In this document: one piece after another, positions 48,863 to 57,389 of the stretch
How positions within the stretch are numbered: position 1 is the stretch's first letter
Layout of the letters: every line of letters starts with the position of its first letter
NCBI GenBank assembly: GCA_022425485.1
Contig: JAKMFL010000050.1
Coordinates: forward strand, 1-64,000
DNA: 64,000 nucleotides
Direction of reading: 5' to 3'
From: Alphaproteobacteria bacterium
GTDB lineage: Bacteria > Pseudomonadota > Alphaproteobacteria > Puniceispirillales > Puniceispirillaceae
Translations under genes and position numbers: made by a program
Notes under the pieces: model-generated
Seen by the model: only the letters and a program-made list of their open reading frames with translations
What the model was told of the DNA's origin: nothing
The model's database searches: none

Positions 48863-48988
48863 GTGCCCTTTTTTAAAATTTTCCAATGAAAGCTGCTCGT
48901 GGTTTATCTTGCCAGTGAAGCTTTACGGTAGCAGACTGGCAGGGCAAAATTATTTGCCTGATTTAATGGATTAAGGGGATTTTACGTA

Positions 48989-49939
48989 ATGTCTGCTTCA
49001 CATATATTTGGCCCACATAAATTAATGCCCTCTGGCCTATGTTTTGGAACGATGCAGTTTGGCGCTGGTGCTTCTGAGAGCGATAGCGCAGCTATGTATG
49101 ATGCGTGCCGGCAAGCTGGTATTAATTTTTTTGACACAGCCTATGTTTATACTGAAGGCCGTTCAGAAGAAATTTTGGGAAAATTAATTTCAACGGAGCG
49201 AGAGGATTTAGTCCTTGTTACCAAAGCAGGGGCTGTTGGTGGCTCATCTGCGCGGAATATTCGGGAACAGCTCGATATTAGCCTCACGCGTTTAAACCAA
49301 GATTACACGGATATCTTTTTTCTGCACCGTTTTGATGATGATGTGCCGTTAGAGGAAACTTTTGCTGAATTGGCAAAGTTAAAGGAGCAGGGAAAATTCT
49401 ATCATCTAGGCGTATCTAATTTTGCCGCGTGGCAGGTGATGAAAGCGCAAGGTGTGGCCAATCTGAAAGGCTATCCTCGCATCGAAATTCTGCAACCTAT
49501 GTATAATCTGGTTAAACGTCAGGCTGAGGTGGAAATATTGCCAATGGCGGCGGCTGAAGACATAGCTGTTATCAGCTATAGCCCGCTTGGTGGTGGTTTG
49601 CTGACCGGTAAATATCGCGGCGGTATTGCCGAAGAGGGGCGCTTTAGTTGGGATGAGAAATATGCGGCGCGTTACGGCCAAGATTGGATGCATAAAGCGG
49701 CAACCCGCTTGTCGGAAATTGCGGATCAGGCAGGCGTAGCGCCAGCTGCGCTTGCTGTGGCGTGGGTTGCAAAACATCCAGCGATTACCGCGCCTATCAT
49801 CAGTGCGCGCAATGTTGACCAGTTAGCCCCCTCTCTCGGCGCGGCAAAGATCACCATCAATGCAGATATGTATGCACAGCTAAACGCGTTAGTGCCCACC
49901 CCGCCGCCAGCTACAGACAGGCTTGAAGAGCAGGGTTAG
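48989..49939 (+). CDS. Aldo/keto reductase
   Basis: NADPH-dependent carbonyl reductase, 316 residues, TIM barrel. Catalytic tetrad pieces are visible: Asp and Tyr in FFDTAYVYTEGRSEEILG, Lys in VLVTKAG and His in IFFLHRFDDD; the C-terminal cofactor region is PIISARNVDQL. Substrate unknown. GGGG precedes the ATG. The next gene begins 39 bp downstream, so they may share a transcript. Confidence 0.9.
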   Translation: MSASHIFGPHKLMPSGLCFGTMQFGAGASESDSAAMYDACRQAGINFFDTAYVYTEGRSEEILGKLISTEREDLVLVTKAGAVGGSSARNIREQLDISLTRLNQDYTDIFFLHRFDDDVPLEETFAELAKLKEQGKFYHLGVSNFAAWQVMKAQGVANLKGYPRIEILQPMYNLVKRQAEVEILPMAAAEDIAVISYSPLGGGLLTGKYRGGIAEEGRFSWDEKYAARYGQDWMHKAATRLSEIADQAGVAPAALAVAWVAKHPAITAPIISARNVDQLAPSLGAAKITINADMYAQLNALVPTPPPATDRLEEQG

Positions 49940-49978
49940 TGGGCGCGTTAACGATAAATATCCAAAGGAGGTCGCGGC

Positions 49979-50299
49979 ATGTATGCTATCATTTTTGAAG
50001 TGTGGCCCTTTGCAAAGGGCAGAGACAGATATTTTGAACTGGCCGCCCAATTAAAACAGATTTTAGTCTCTCAGCCCGGCTTTATATCTGTTGAGCGCTT
50101 TCAGAGCCTGATAGATGAAGAAAAGCTGCTTAGCCTATCCTTTTGGGAATCAGAACTGGCAATCGCTGGATGGCGAGAACAGATTGATCACATTGATGCC
50201 CAGAAGGAGGGCAAGGAAAAGCTCTTTAAATCTTACCGAATACGGGTAGTGAAAATAGAGCGTGATTATAGCTTTGATGCTGAAGATGCAAGCGCGTAA
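49979..50299 (+). CDS. Antibiotic biosynthesis monooxygenase (ABM)-domain protein
   Basis: The 106 residues (MYAIIFEVWPFAKGRDRYFELAAQL...) show the dimeric ferredoxin-like ABM pattern, with QPGFISVERFQS and LLSLSFWESELAIAGWRE. Such proteins include cofactor-free monooxygenases and haem-degrading enzymes; nothing here fixes the substrate. AGGAGG lies 6 nt upstream of the ATG, one of the strongest ribosome sites in the window. Confidence 0.8.
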   Translation: MYAIIFEVWPFAKGRDRYFELAAQLKQILVSQPGFISVERFQSLIDEEKLLSLSFWESELAIAGWREQIDHIDAQKEGKEKLFKSYRIRVVKIERDYSFDAEDASA

Positions 50300-50315
50300 G
50301 GCTGGCGGCACTGCC

Positions 50316-51050
50316 TTATTTCTGCATAGATACGCGGATATTATGGAAATCGGCTGGCGGTTCTAGCAGGCGAGTTTTATAAACTTTTTCTGAATTACCC
50401 GGCACTTCATCGCCTGCGACTGCCATAGGCCAAGCCATCAGCTGTTTATTTTGCTTATTTATCAGCTCAATTTCAAATAATCTTGGCCGGCCAACCCCGC
50501 CGCCTCTGTTTACTACCGTAATAAAAATATCTAGCGCCCGCCCTAATTCTGTATCAACCAGCTGATAATTTGCGCCTTTAAGCGCAAAATCCGCTATTGC
50601 AGGCGGGGCAGGGGCTATAGGCGGCGCTTGCGGCGGAATAGCTGGGTTCAGATTTGTATCAGCAATAATTGGCGCAAGAGGTGTTAGCCTATCTGGGGCA
50701 GGCGCGCTTTCGCTGACATTCTTATCAGCAGCTGTGCTTGGTGGTGTAGCGGCTTGTGTATCTGCCTGTATATCTGCCCTCTGGCTTTTGACCTTTTCGA
50801 TATAGACGCCAACAAGACTAGCCAGCATATAGCTAAGCCCAGCAAATAAAAGCAACAGCAGCAGATTTTTGAAAATACTGACAAGAGAGAAGCGGTATTT
50901 TTTGCGCTTAAGCGCTTTATTCTGATTGGCTGGTTTTTTCTTAATCGGCGTGCGGGCCAACTCCATTGCGTCCGATACGGTGCGCATTTTCTGGCTTAGC
51001 CGCTCAATTGCCTGCTCAATTTCTTGATTTTCTTGGGTTTGGGTCGCCAT
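50316..51050 (-). CDS. One-pass membrane protein with a DUF3426-like C-terminal domain
   Basis: A 244-residue protein: an N-terminal cytoplasmic part with coiled-coil-like IEQAIERLSQKMRTV, a Lys/Arg-rich patch, one membrane segment (NLLLLLLFAGLSYMLASLVG), a Pro/Ala-rich linker and a C-terminal beta domain (LDIFITVVNRGGGVGRPRLFEIELIN...) that resembles DUF3426, often seen after an MJ0042 zinc finger that is absent here. The domain is expected in the periplasm. Function unknown. Convergent with the ABM gene. Confidence 0.6.
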   Translation of the reverse strand: MATQTQENQEIEQAIERLSQKMRTVSDAMELARTPIKKKPANQNKALKRKKYRFSLVSIFKNLLLLLLFAGLSYMLASLVGVYIEKVKSQRADIQADTQAATPPSTAADKNVSESAPAPDRLTPLAPIIADTNLNPAIPPQAPPIAPAPPAIADFALKGANYQLVDTELGRALDIFITVVNRGGGVGRPRLFEIELINKQNKQLMAWPMAVAGDEVPGNSEKVYKTRLLEPPADFHNIRVSMQK

Positions 51051-51442
51051 AAAACCAAAACAATCCTTAATTTATGTCAAGGTAGCTTTGCAACTTTCAG
51101 GCCAAACAGACCTCAAACTACCTAGCTATCGCTCAGCGTTACTTCTCTGGCGGCAATCGGGTTGCGCCTATCTTCACATATTCCCCGATCAGAAGCCTAA
51201 TTGCCGCCCCATTTCCTATAAAACGGGTGCCGCGTTATTTATATTACTTTTTGCCTTTAACAATAGCAATGCTAGGGGCTTGTAAACGCGCAAAGCTGCT
51301 GTAGGAGCGACATCTCTAACAAGGGGGAAATAACTTATCTATTTTCTGTTCAAATCGGCTTGACAGTAAGTGCCCACAACTATAAATATCATCCAGTCAA
51401 AGAGGTCAGCAGATTGATGTTGGCCGCACCCGATAAAGTTCC
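51051..51442. other. Gene-free stretch before tRNA-Asp
   Basis: About 390 bp with only short spurious frames; no terminator, repeat or structured element was recognised. It should contain the promoters for the minus-strand membrane protein and for tRNA-Asp. Confidence 0.4.
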
Positions 51443-51519
51443 GGGGGTGTAGCTCAGTTGGTTAGAGCGCTGGCCTGTCACGCCAGAGGCCGCGGGTTCG
51501 AGTCCCGTCACTCCCGCCA
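51443..51519 (+). tRNA. tRNA-Asp (GTC)
   Basis: 77-nt cloverleaf: acceptor GGGGGTG/CACTCCC, anticodon loop with GTC, T-arm GCGGGTTCGAGTCCCGT, discriminator G73 as expected for Asp, and encoded CCA. Confidence 0.95.
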
Positions 51520-51588
51520 CTTTCCTTTACATTTTTTTGTTTAAATCGTGATAGGCTAGGCTTACCCGTTTCTGGCGAGAGCTTATCA

Positions 51589-53031
51589 ATGACAAATTTT
51601 CTGATTATCACCTCTGATGAGCATCGCGCAGATGCTATGGGATGTGCTGGCCACAGCCATGTGCGCACACCCCATCTAGATAGGCTGGCTGCCAGCGGTA
51701 CCCGCTTTTCAAATGCCTATACCGCATCGCCTATGTGTGTGCCTGCCAGAGCGGCGCTTGCCACTGGCCAGTTTGTTCATCAGACGCGGCATTGGGATAG
51801 CGCTTCACCTTATTCTGGCAACCCGCAAAGCTGGATGCATAAGGTGCGTGGGGCTGGGCATAAATGTGTTTCAATTGGTAAATTGCATTTTCGTTCTACG
51901 GAGGATGATAATGGATTTTCCGAAGAAATTTTGCCTATGCATGTAGCCGGCGGTATTGGTTGGACGATTGGTTTGCTGCGCAAGGAATTGCCAGACTATG
52001 AGGGTGCCGCAGAGTTATCCGCAGATGTGGGCGAGGGCGCATCAAGCTATACCGATTATGACCATGCGATAACACAAGCAGCGATAAATTGGATTGAAGA
52101 AGCTGGCGAGAAACAGAAATCTGGGGCGCAAGATAAAGGCTGGTCAGCGTTTATATCGCTGGTTAGTCCACATTACCCGCTTACCTGTCCACCAGAATTT
52201 AATAAACTGTACCAGCCACAGGATATGGCGTTGCCCATTGGATATGGAAAAGGTGCGCCCACCCATCCAGAGCTTGCCAGAACAGCCGCGTTCTTTGACT
52301 ATGACCGCCATTTTGATGCACAGACGATGCGTGCCGCCAAATGTGCCTATTTTGGGCTTACCTCCTTTATGGATGATTGTGTGGGGAAAATTCTGGACGC
52401 GTTGGAACGAAGCGGTCAGACAGAAGATACGGTTATTTGTTATATCTCCGACCATGGTGAGTTGCTAGGCGATCATGGCTTATGGACTAAGCAGGTAATG
52501 TATGAGGGGTCGGTTGCTGTACCAATGATTTTAAGCGGTCCGGGCATACCGGCAGGGCATATTTGCCATACGCCTGTTATGCTCACCGATATCGCGCCCA
52601 CCGTTCTGGATGTTATGAATATACAGGCACTAGAAATACCTCCCAGCACTTCTCTTGTCCAAATAGCAAACCAGCCAGACCAGATGGAACGCATTGCCTT
52701 TAGCGAATATCACGATGGCGGCTCCACCATGGCAAGCTTTATGGTACGCTGGCAGCATTGGAAATATATCCATTATGTTGGCGCACCGCCGCAACTTTTT
52801 GATTTGCACGCCGACCCTGATGAGCAAGTGGATCTATATAGCTGTCAGCCACATACACAAACGATTAAAGATGCGCTGGCCAAAGGGGAGGCTCGTTTAC
52901 GCAATATTTGTGACCCAGAAGCTGTAAATGCGAACGCCTTTGCTGATCAGGCTGAGAAAATAGCCGCGCTAGGGGGCGAAGAGGCCTGCTTAACCCGGTA
53001 CGCCTTTAATCACACACCTGTCCCTGTCTGA
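51589..53031 (+). CDS. Sulfatase, arylsulfatase/choline-sulfatase-like
   Basis: Hydrolyses sulfate (rarely phosphonate) esters. The 480 residues begin with the metal-site strand FLIITSDEHRADAMG; Cys50 in CVPARAALATG is the residue converted to formylglycine, with Arg54; SDHGELLGDHGLW gives further metal ligands. No signal peptide is seen, so it is probably cytoplasmic. The substrate is unknown. It begins 69 bp after tRNA-Asp and is followed closely by the CidA/LrgB pair. Confidence 0.88.
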   Translation: MTNFLIITSDEHRADAMGCAGHSHVRTPHLDRLAASGTRFSNAYTASPMCVPARAALATGQFVHQTRHWDSASPYSGNPQSWMHKVRGAGHKCVSIGKLHFRSTEDDNGFSEEILPMHVAGGIGWTIGLLRKELPDYEGAAELSADVGEGASSYTDYDHAITQAAINWIEEAGEKQKSGAQDKGWSAFISLVSPHYPLTCPPEFNKLYQPQDMALPIGYGKGAPTHPELARTAAFFDYDRHFDAQTMRAAKCAYFGLTSFMDDCVGKILDALERSGQTEDTVICYISDHGELLGDHGLWTKQVMYEGSVAVPMILSGPGIPAGHICHTPVMLTDIAPTVLDVMNIQALEIPPSTSLVQIANQPDQMERIAFSEYHDGGSTMASFMVRWQHWKYIHYVGAPPQLFDLHADPDEQVDLYSCQPHTQTIKDALAKGEARLRNICDPEAVNANAFADQAEKIAALGGEEACLTRYAFNHTPVPV

Positions 53032-53077
53032 GGTAGAAAAGGCTAGTCGTTAGCATAAAAAGAAGGAAGAGAAGGTG

Positions 53078-53473
53078 ATGATAGAAGGACTGTTTTTTAT
53101 CTTTTTGTTTCAACTGGCAGGAACGGCGTTAACAGCTTTGTTTGGCTTGCCAGTGCCGGGCCCTGTTATAGGGATGGCATTATTGCTTATTTGGCTGGCG
53201 CTGCGCTTTAAAACACCAACAAGCCTTGATAATTTGTGTGATTTTTTCTTGCGCTATTTGCCGCTATTATTTGTGCCAGCGGCCGTTGGTGTCCTCAATT
53301 ACAAAGATATTATAATTGCTTCAGGCCTATCTTTATTTATCATTCTTATTTTTAGCACGCTAGCGGCTTTGCTCGCTGCCTCACTCAGCTTTATCTGGGT
53401 TGCAAGGCATTTATGCCCGCCCATTGGAGAGGGGCAGCGCAAAACAAGGCCTTCTATCGGGGGCGCAGAATAA
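53078..53473 (+). CDS. CidA/LrgA family membrane protein
   Basis: The 131 residues have four hydrophobic segments and the family signature PVPGPVIGMALLLIWLAL. Family members act with LrgB/CidB in metabolite (pyruvate, glycolate) export or murein hydrolase control. Start taken as the ATG at 53078, behind AGGAAGAGAAGG; the GTG directly before is also in frame. The stop shares one base with the next gene's ATG (TAATG). Confidence 0.88.
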   Translation: MIEGLFFIFLFQLAGTALTALFGLPVPGPVIGMALLLIWLALRFKTPTSLDNLCDFFLRYLPLLFVPAAVGVLNYKDIIIASGLSLFIILIFSTLAALLAASLSFIWVARHLCPPIGEGQRKTRPSIGGAE

Positions 53474-54204
53474 TGCAGGATAGCTTAACTGGTTTTGTGG
53501 CCGTCTTTGTTTATTTGGGGGAAGCCCCGCTTTTATGGTTAACCCTGACATTGGGGGCATTTTTGGCGGCGGAGCGCCTATACCAATTCAGCAATCGTTT
53601 TGCGTTGCTGAACCCTGTATTAATTTCCTCGCTGGCTATCTGCCTCGTATTGTATAGTACGGGAACGCCTTATGATGCTTATTTTCGGGGCGCTCAGTTT
53701 ATTCATTTCTTGCTAGGGCCAGCGATTATTATACTTGCTGTGCCTGTATGGCGTCACCGTGCTGCCTTATGGCGGGCGCGTTTTGCTGTTTTGGTTGCGC
53801 TGATAATAGGCGGCAGTGTGGCGGGGCTAAGCGCTATTGGGCTATCTGTCCTTTTTGAGCTTGATTTAGAAATGGCTGCTTCTATCACCCCAAAAAGTGT
53901 AACCGCGCCAGTGGCGATGGGCATTGCAGAAAATTTAGGCGGGGCTGTATCGCTGGCCGCGTTGCTAGCCGTATTAACAGGTATTTCTGGCGCGGTTTTA
54001 GCAACGCCGTTATTTAATGCCTTTGGCTTGGTAGATTGGCGTGGACGCGGCTTTGCGGTGGGGGTTACCTGTCATGGTATCGGCACTGCTCATGCTTTTC
54101 AGCTTAGCTCGGTTGCGGGCAGTTTCGCCACTATTGGCATGGCGCTAAATGCACTGTTTTCTGCGATAATTCTGCCGGTACTTTTCATCTTTATATATGG
54201 CTAG
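53473..54204 (+). CDS. LrgB/CidB family membrane protein
   Basis: The 243 residues are mostly hydrophobic with several membrane helices and the family motif ITPKSVTAPVAMGIAENLGG and TCHGIGTAHAFQLS. Plant and bacterial relatives carry out glycolate/pyruvate transport. The start at 53473 overlaps the CidA stop by one base, so the two are translationally coupled and very likely work as a pair. Convergent with the GST gene. Confidence 0.9.
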   Translation: MQDSLTGFVAVFVYLGEAPLLWLTLTLGAFLAAERLYQFSNRFALLNPVLISSLAICLVLYSTGTPYDAYFRGAQFIHFLLGPAIIILAVPVWRHRAALWRARFAVLVALIIGGSVAGLSAIGLSVLFELDLEMAASITPKSVTAPVAMGIAENLGGAVSLAALLAVLTGISGAVLATPLFNAFGLVDWRGRGFAVGVTCHGIGTAHAFQLSSVAGSFATIGMALNALFSAIILPVLFIFIYG

Positions 54205-54207
54205 CGG

Positions 54208-54822
54208 CTATTTGTGACGGGGTTGGCTAGCCAGTGTGGCCTCAATAGTGGGATGGGCGCGAATCGTATCTATGAGATGTGCAAGTTTTGGCCGTCTAGC
54301 ACGCAATTGGGTTTTATCTACATTCCAGCGCGAAATCATATAAAGATAGAGATCAGCTGCTGTTAGCTGTGCACCGCATATATAGGGGTTTAACAAGCTT
54401 TCAATATAGTCATAAAGGCTGTCATTTACGCTTCGTGCCATCGCTTGAATTTCTGGATAGGCGTGTTCAGGCCCATATTGATAGGTGTGATGCTGGCGGT
54501 GATACGCAGGATACATAGTGGCTCCCAGCATCGTTAGAACAGATAAATAAATTTTTTCAGCCTCGCTTCCTGCCTCTGGCACCAAATGCGGACAATGCCT
54601 GCCTAGATATTGCACAATCGCTAGACTTTCATAAAGCTGTCCACCGTCTGGGCAGACCAGCACAGGAATTTTCCCCGTTGGATTTTTCGCACGGAATTCC
54701 GCAGTTGCGCGTTCGGCATCATCTGGAAAAGAGATGGTGTAGGACAGACCTGCCTCACGCATCATAAATTCAACAATGAGAGAGCCAGCGAAAGGGCGGC
54801 CATAAATATGATAGGATGTCAT
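54208..54822 (-). CDS. Glutathione S-transferase family protein
   Basis: The 204 residues have a thioredoxin-like N domain with NPTGKIPVLVCPDGGQLYESLAIVQYL (cis-Pro and Glu-Ser glutathione contacts) and an all-helical C domain. The reactive Ser/Cys near residue 10-12 is not obvious from the sequence. Its target is unknown. It is followed upstream on the same strand by the SDR gene, 26 bp away, so both may be one operon. Confidence 0.85.
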   Translation of the reverse strand: MTSYHIYGRPFAGSLIVEFMMREAGLSYTISFPDDAERATAEFRAKNPTGKIPVLVCPDGGQLYESLAIVQYLGRHCPHLVPEAGSEAEKIYLSVLTMLGATMYPAYHRQHHTYQYGPEHAYPEIQAMARSVNDSLYDYIESLLNPYICGAQLTAADLYLYMISRWNVDKTQLRARRPKLAHLIDTIRAHPTIEATLASQPRHK

Positions 54823-54848
54823 GTTTTTTTACTGCCTTTTTTTATATG

Positions 54849-55646
54849 TCAATCTGGTATTGTTGCGGTTACCCCGCCATCTACAATAATTTCTGTGCCG
54901 GTAATATAGCGTGCTTCATCTGAGGCAAGGAAAAGGGCGGCTTGGGCAACATCTTCTGCCGTGCCCATATGCCCTATAGGCACCTGATTATGGCGCTTTT
55001 GAACAAAGCCTTGATAGTCACCATCCGCATATTTTTCTGCCATCCGCTCTATCATTGCGGTATGCATCAATCCCGGCAACACACAATTCATTCGGATATT
55101 GTTTGGGGCATGGATGACTGCACTTGTTTTGGTATATTGCTGAAGGGCTGCTTTGGCCGTGCTATAGGCGATTTGCGGTTTGCCCAAATAGCGAATGCCC
55201 GCAATAGAAGAGATATTTACAATGGCACCCCTGCCTTGTTCTATCATTTGTGGCAGGGCAGCACGACACGCCATCATCGCACTATTTAAATTTAAATCTA
55301 GCTGCTTCTGCCAGACAGAACTATCCACATTTTCAGGCAGCATCCGTTCGGACTGGCCAACATTATTCACAAGGATATCTAGGCGTTTATGACGGGTGAT
55401 AATGCCGGTAATCCATTTTTCTATATCCGCCTCAAAGGTGACATCACCTTGTGTAAATTGACAATCGCCGCCATTGGCGATTATCGCTTTCTTTGTGCGC
55501 ATGCCTTCTTCTTCTAGGAGGTCTATGCCTTCGATAAATCCCCCTTGCGCGGCAAAAAGCTCAGCTATCGCGCGGCCATTTCCCATAGGGGTGTCTGGTG
55601 ATCCAATTCCGGTTATGGCAATGACTTTACCCTTTAATGAATGCAT
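54849..55646 (-). CDS. Short-chain dehydrogenase/reductase
   Basis: NAD(P)-dependent oxidoreductase of 265 residues. The cofactor loop is a variant, ITGIGSPDTPMGNGRAIA; NNVG, the catalytic YSTAKAAL (Tyr-x3-Lys) and the Ser in VNISSIAG are all present. Start at 55646 (MHSLKGKVIAITG), with GGCGGAA upstream; the frame continues to 55685 without support. It is divergent from comD across 200 bp. A role with the neighbouring sulfopyruvate decarboxylase-like genes is possible but unproven. Confidence 0.87.
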   Translation of the reverse strand: MHSLKGKVIAITGIGSPDTPMGNGRAIAELFAAQGGFIEGIDLLEEEGMRTKKAIIANGGDCQFTQGDVTFEADIEKWITGIITRHKRLDILVNNVGQSERMLPENVDSSVWQKQLDLNLNSAMMACRAALPQMIEQGRGAIVNISSIAGIRYLGKPQIAYSTAKAALQQYTKTSAVIHAPNNIRMNCVLPGLMHTAMIERMAEKYADGDYQGFVQKRHNQVPIGHMGTAEDVAQAALFLASDEARYITGTEIIVDGGVTATIPD

Positions 55647-55846
55647 TTTATTCCGCCTTCTAGTCTCATTTTTTGCTGTTTGCACCCGCCTTTATGGAAG
55701 CAAGGCTCTGATAGCACGAAAATTTGTAAAATTGGCTTTTCTCAGAACGTCAAATGCTTATGATGTTTAGCAAAAGGTTAGAATATTCCTATCACTTGTG
55801 GCAATAACCTTGCTACGTCTAAATTTTATCTGAGGAGCAACAAGCA

Positions 55847-56344
55847 ATGTCTGTGAATGATGTTATCATGCAGGCCATGCGCGAGAACGGCATCGATTTT
55901 GTCACCACTGTGCCCTGTAAACAGCTGGCTGGTGTTATTGAAAAAATCGAACAGGCTGACGATATGCGCCATGTCCCCGCGAACCGTGAAGATGAAGGGA
56001 TGGGGCTATGTGCTGGCGCCTATATGGGCGGGGCTAAACCTGCGATTATTATGCAGAATACGGCTATTGGCGTGACCATTAATGCGCTGGCCACGCTTAT
56101 TCAATTTTATCGGATGCCGCTGCCCATGCTGATCAGCTATCGCGGCGAAGTTGGCGAGCCTGTTGCGTGTCAGGTTGAAATGGCCGTTCATACGAAAGCA
56201 TTGCTAGACCAGCTTTCTATCCCTACCTATCATTTTCATAACCCTGAAGATGCGCAGGAGACTTCCGCTATTTTATCGCATTGCTTTATGGCAAGAAAGC
56301 CGGTTGCGCTCCTGATGGACGCAACTTTCTGGAAGGGAGCGTGA
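55847..56344 (+). CDS. comD: Sulfopyruvate/phosphonopyruvate decarboxylase-like alpha subunit
   Basis: Pyrimidine-binding half of a thiamine-diphosphate decarboxylase, 165 residues: FVTTVPCKQLAGVIEKIE, then the Glu-rich NREDEGMGLCAGAYMGGAKPAIIMQN, which supplies the activating Glu. The pattern is that of ComD, which with ComE converts 3-sulfopyruvate to sulfoacetaldehyde and CO2, or of phosphonopyruvate decarboxylase. The start has AGGAG 9 nt upstream. Followed after 5 bp by the beta subunit. Confidence 0.8.
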   Translation: MSVNDVIMQAMRENGIDFVTTVPCKQLAGVIEKIEQADDMRHVPANREDEGMGLCAGAYMGGAKPAIIMQNTAIGVTINALATLIQFYRMPLPMLISYRGEVGEPVACQVEMAVHTKALLDQLSIPTYHFHNPEDAQETSAILSHCFMARKPVALLMDATFWKGA

Positions 56345-56349
56345 AGGCT

Positions 56350-56904
56350 ATGATCAGAAGTGATGTTTTGAAAACGTTAATACCGCTTATCTCTGATGAA
56401 CTTGTCGTGACCAATATCGGTCTGCCTAGTCAGGAGATGCATTTATTAGATGATCAGCCTAGCAATTTTTATATGCTGGGTACGATGGGGCTAGCCTCTT
56501 CTATTGGTTTAGGGCTGGCACTTGCACAAGATAAAAAGGTGATTGCCGTAGATGGTGACGGGTCTGTTTTAATGAATTTTGGCACTTTGCCAACAATTGC
56601 TAATAACCCTGCTCCTAATTTTATTTTGCTGATTATTGATAATGGCAGCTATGGCTCCACAGGCGATCAGACCACTTATACAGGTATGAAAACCTCGCTA
56701 GCTGACGTGGCGCGTGCGTGCGGATGTGACAATGTTGTTGAATGCTCTGCTGAAGATACTAAGGATGCGGTGGTTAAAGCATTGGCAGGCGAGCAAATGA
56801 CCTTAATTATCAGCAAATGCGAATCAGGCAACATCAAGGTTCCGGTCATTGAAATGGATCCTGTGGTGATTAAAGACCGCTTTATGAAGGCCGTTAACGC
56901 TTGA
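56350..56904 (+). CDS. comE: Sulfopyruvate/phosphonopyruvate decarboxylase-like beta subunit
   Basis: Diphosphate-binding half of the same enzyme, 184 residues: NFYMLGTMGLASSIGLGLALA and the TPP motif VDGDGSVLMNFG...LLIIDNGSYGSTG. The start at 56350 (MIRSDVLKTL) is preferred to a frame starting inside comD. Together comD and comE are equivalent to one full-length decarboxylase split in two. In marine bacteria such enzymes act in cysteate, sulfolactate or DHPS breakdown; no xsc or pta is nearby, so the pathway is incomplete here. Confidence 0.8.
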   Translation: MIRSDVLKTLIPLISDELVVTNIGLPSQEMHLLDDQPSNFYMLGTMGLASSIGLGLALAQDKKVIAVDGDGSVLMNFGTLPTIANNPAPNFILLIIDNGSYGSTGDQTTYTGMKTSLADVARACGCDNVVECSAEDTKDAVVKALAGEQMTLIISKCESGNIKVPVIEMDPVVIKDRFMKAVNA

Positions 56905-56912
56905 AGTAGGGG

Positions 56913-56927
56913 GTTCTGGCACAGTTC
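56913..56927 (+). promoter_or_regulatory. LexA-like box before the orphan small gene
   Basis: GTTC-TGGCACA-GTTC, a perfect match to the alphaproteobacterial SOS box, 58 bp before the proposed start of the small frame at 56985. The motif has eight fixed bases, so one chance match in intergenic DNA of this window is not excluded. Confidence 0.4.
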
Positions 56928-56984
56928 TTGAACGACCCCTGCTTTGATAGATAAAATAAGGCTATATCGAAGGAGGGGGCAAAG

Positions 56985-57230
56985 AGGTCTGAGCCAACAG
57001 CAGCTGAGAATGCAGACCAGGAAAAACAGCTTCTAGCAGCACTTGAAAAGTTGCTAGAAGCCTATAGCAATTATGATGCGCCTTATTTACGTAAAGACGG
57101 CGATATTGTTATTCCGCTAGATGCTATTTTAAAGAAGAATCGTGCCGCCTATAATGGTCTGGCAACAGCTTTTTCTGAGATGATGAGCGGGGATATTGAT
57201 CGGCGGCGCTCTTCTACTTGGGTGAAGTAA
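56985..57230 (+). CDS. Small unknown protein with an abnormal (AGG) start
   Basis: An 81-codon frame, too short or startless for ordinary calling, fills the comE-nuoA gap. A very strong ribosome site AAGGAGGGGG (56970-56979) is followed after 5 nt by AGG TCT GAG CCA; with ATG in place of AGG the protein would begin MSEPTAAEN. The product is soluble, acidic at first, then LLEAYSNYDAPYLRKDGDI and VIPLDAILKKNRAAYNGLA, with protein-like composition. No ATG, GTG or TTG is usable nearby. It could be a gene with a mutated start, a sequence error, or one with unusual initiation. Function unknown. Confidence 0.55.
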   Translation, partial: RSEPTAAENADQEKQLLAALEKLLEAYSNYDAPYLRKDGDIVIPLDAILKKNRAAYNGLATAFSEMMSGDIDRRRSSTWVK

Positions 57231-57389
57231 GAAGCGAGGCCGCATTCTAGCACCACCATATTATAAATTAACAGTGCCTGTTTTTTGCACTATGGATAAC
57301 TTTGCCTTGGAAAGCCTTGCATTTCGCTATCGGTTGGACTAATCAAACGGTATTAGGTTTATCCATTGCGACGGGGGTCAGTAAACTCA

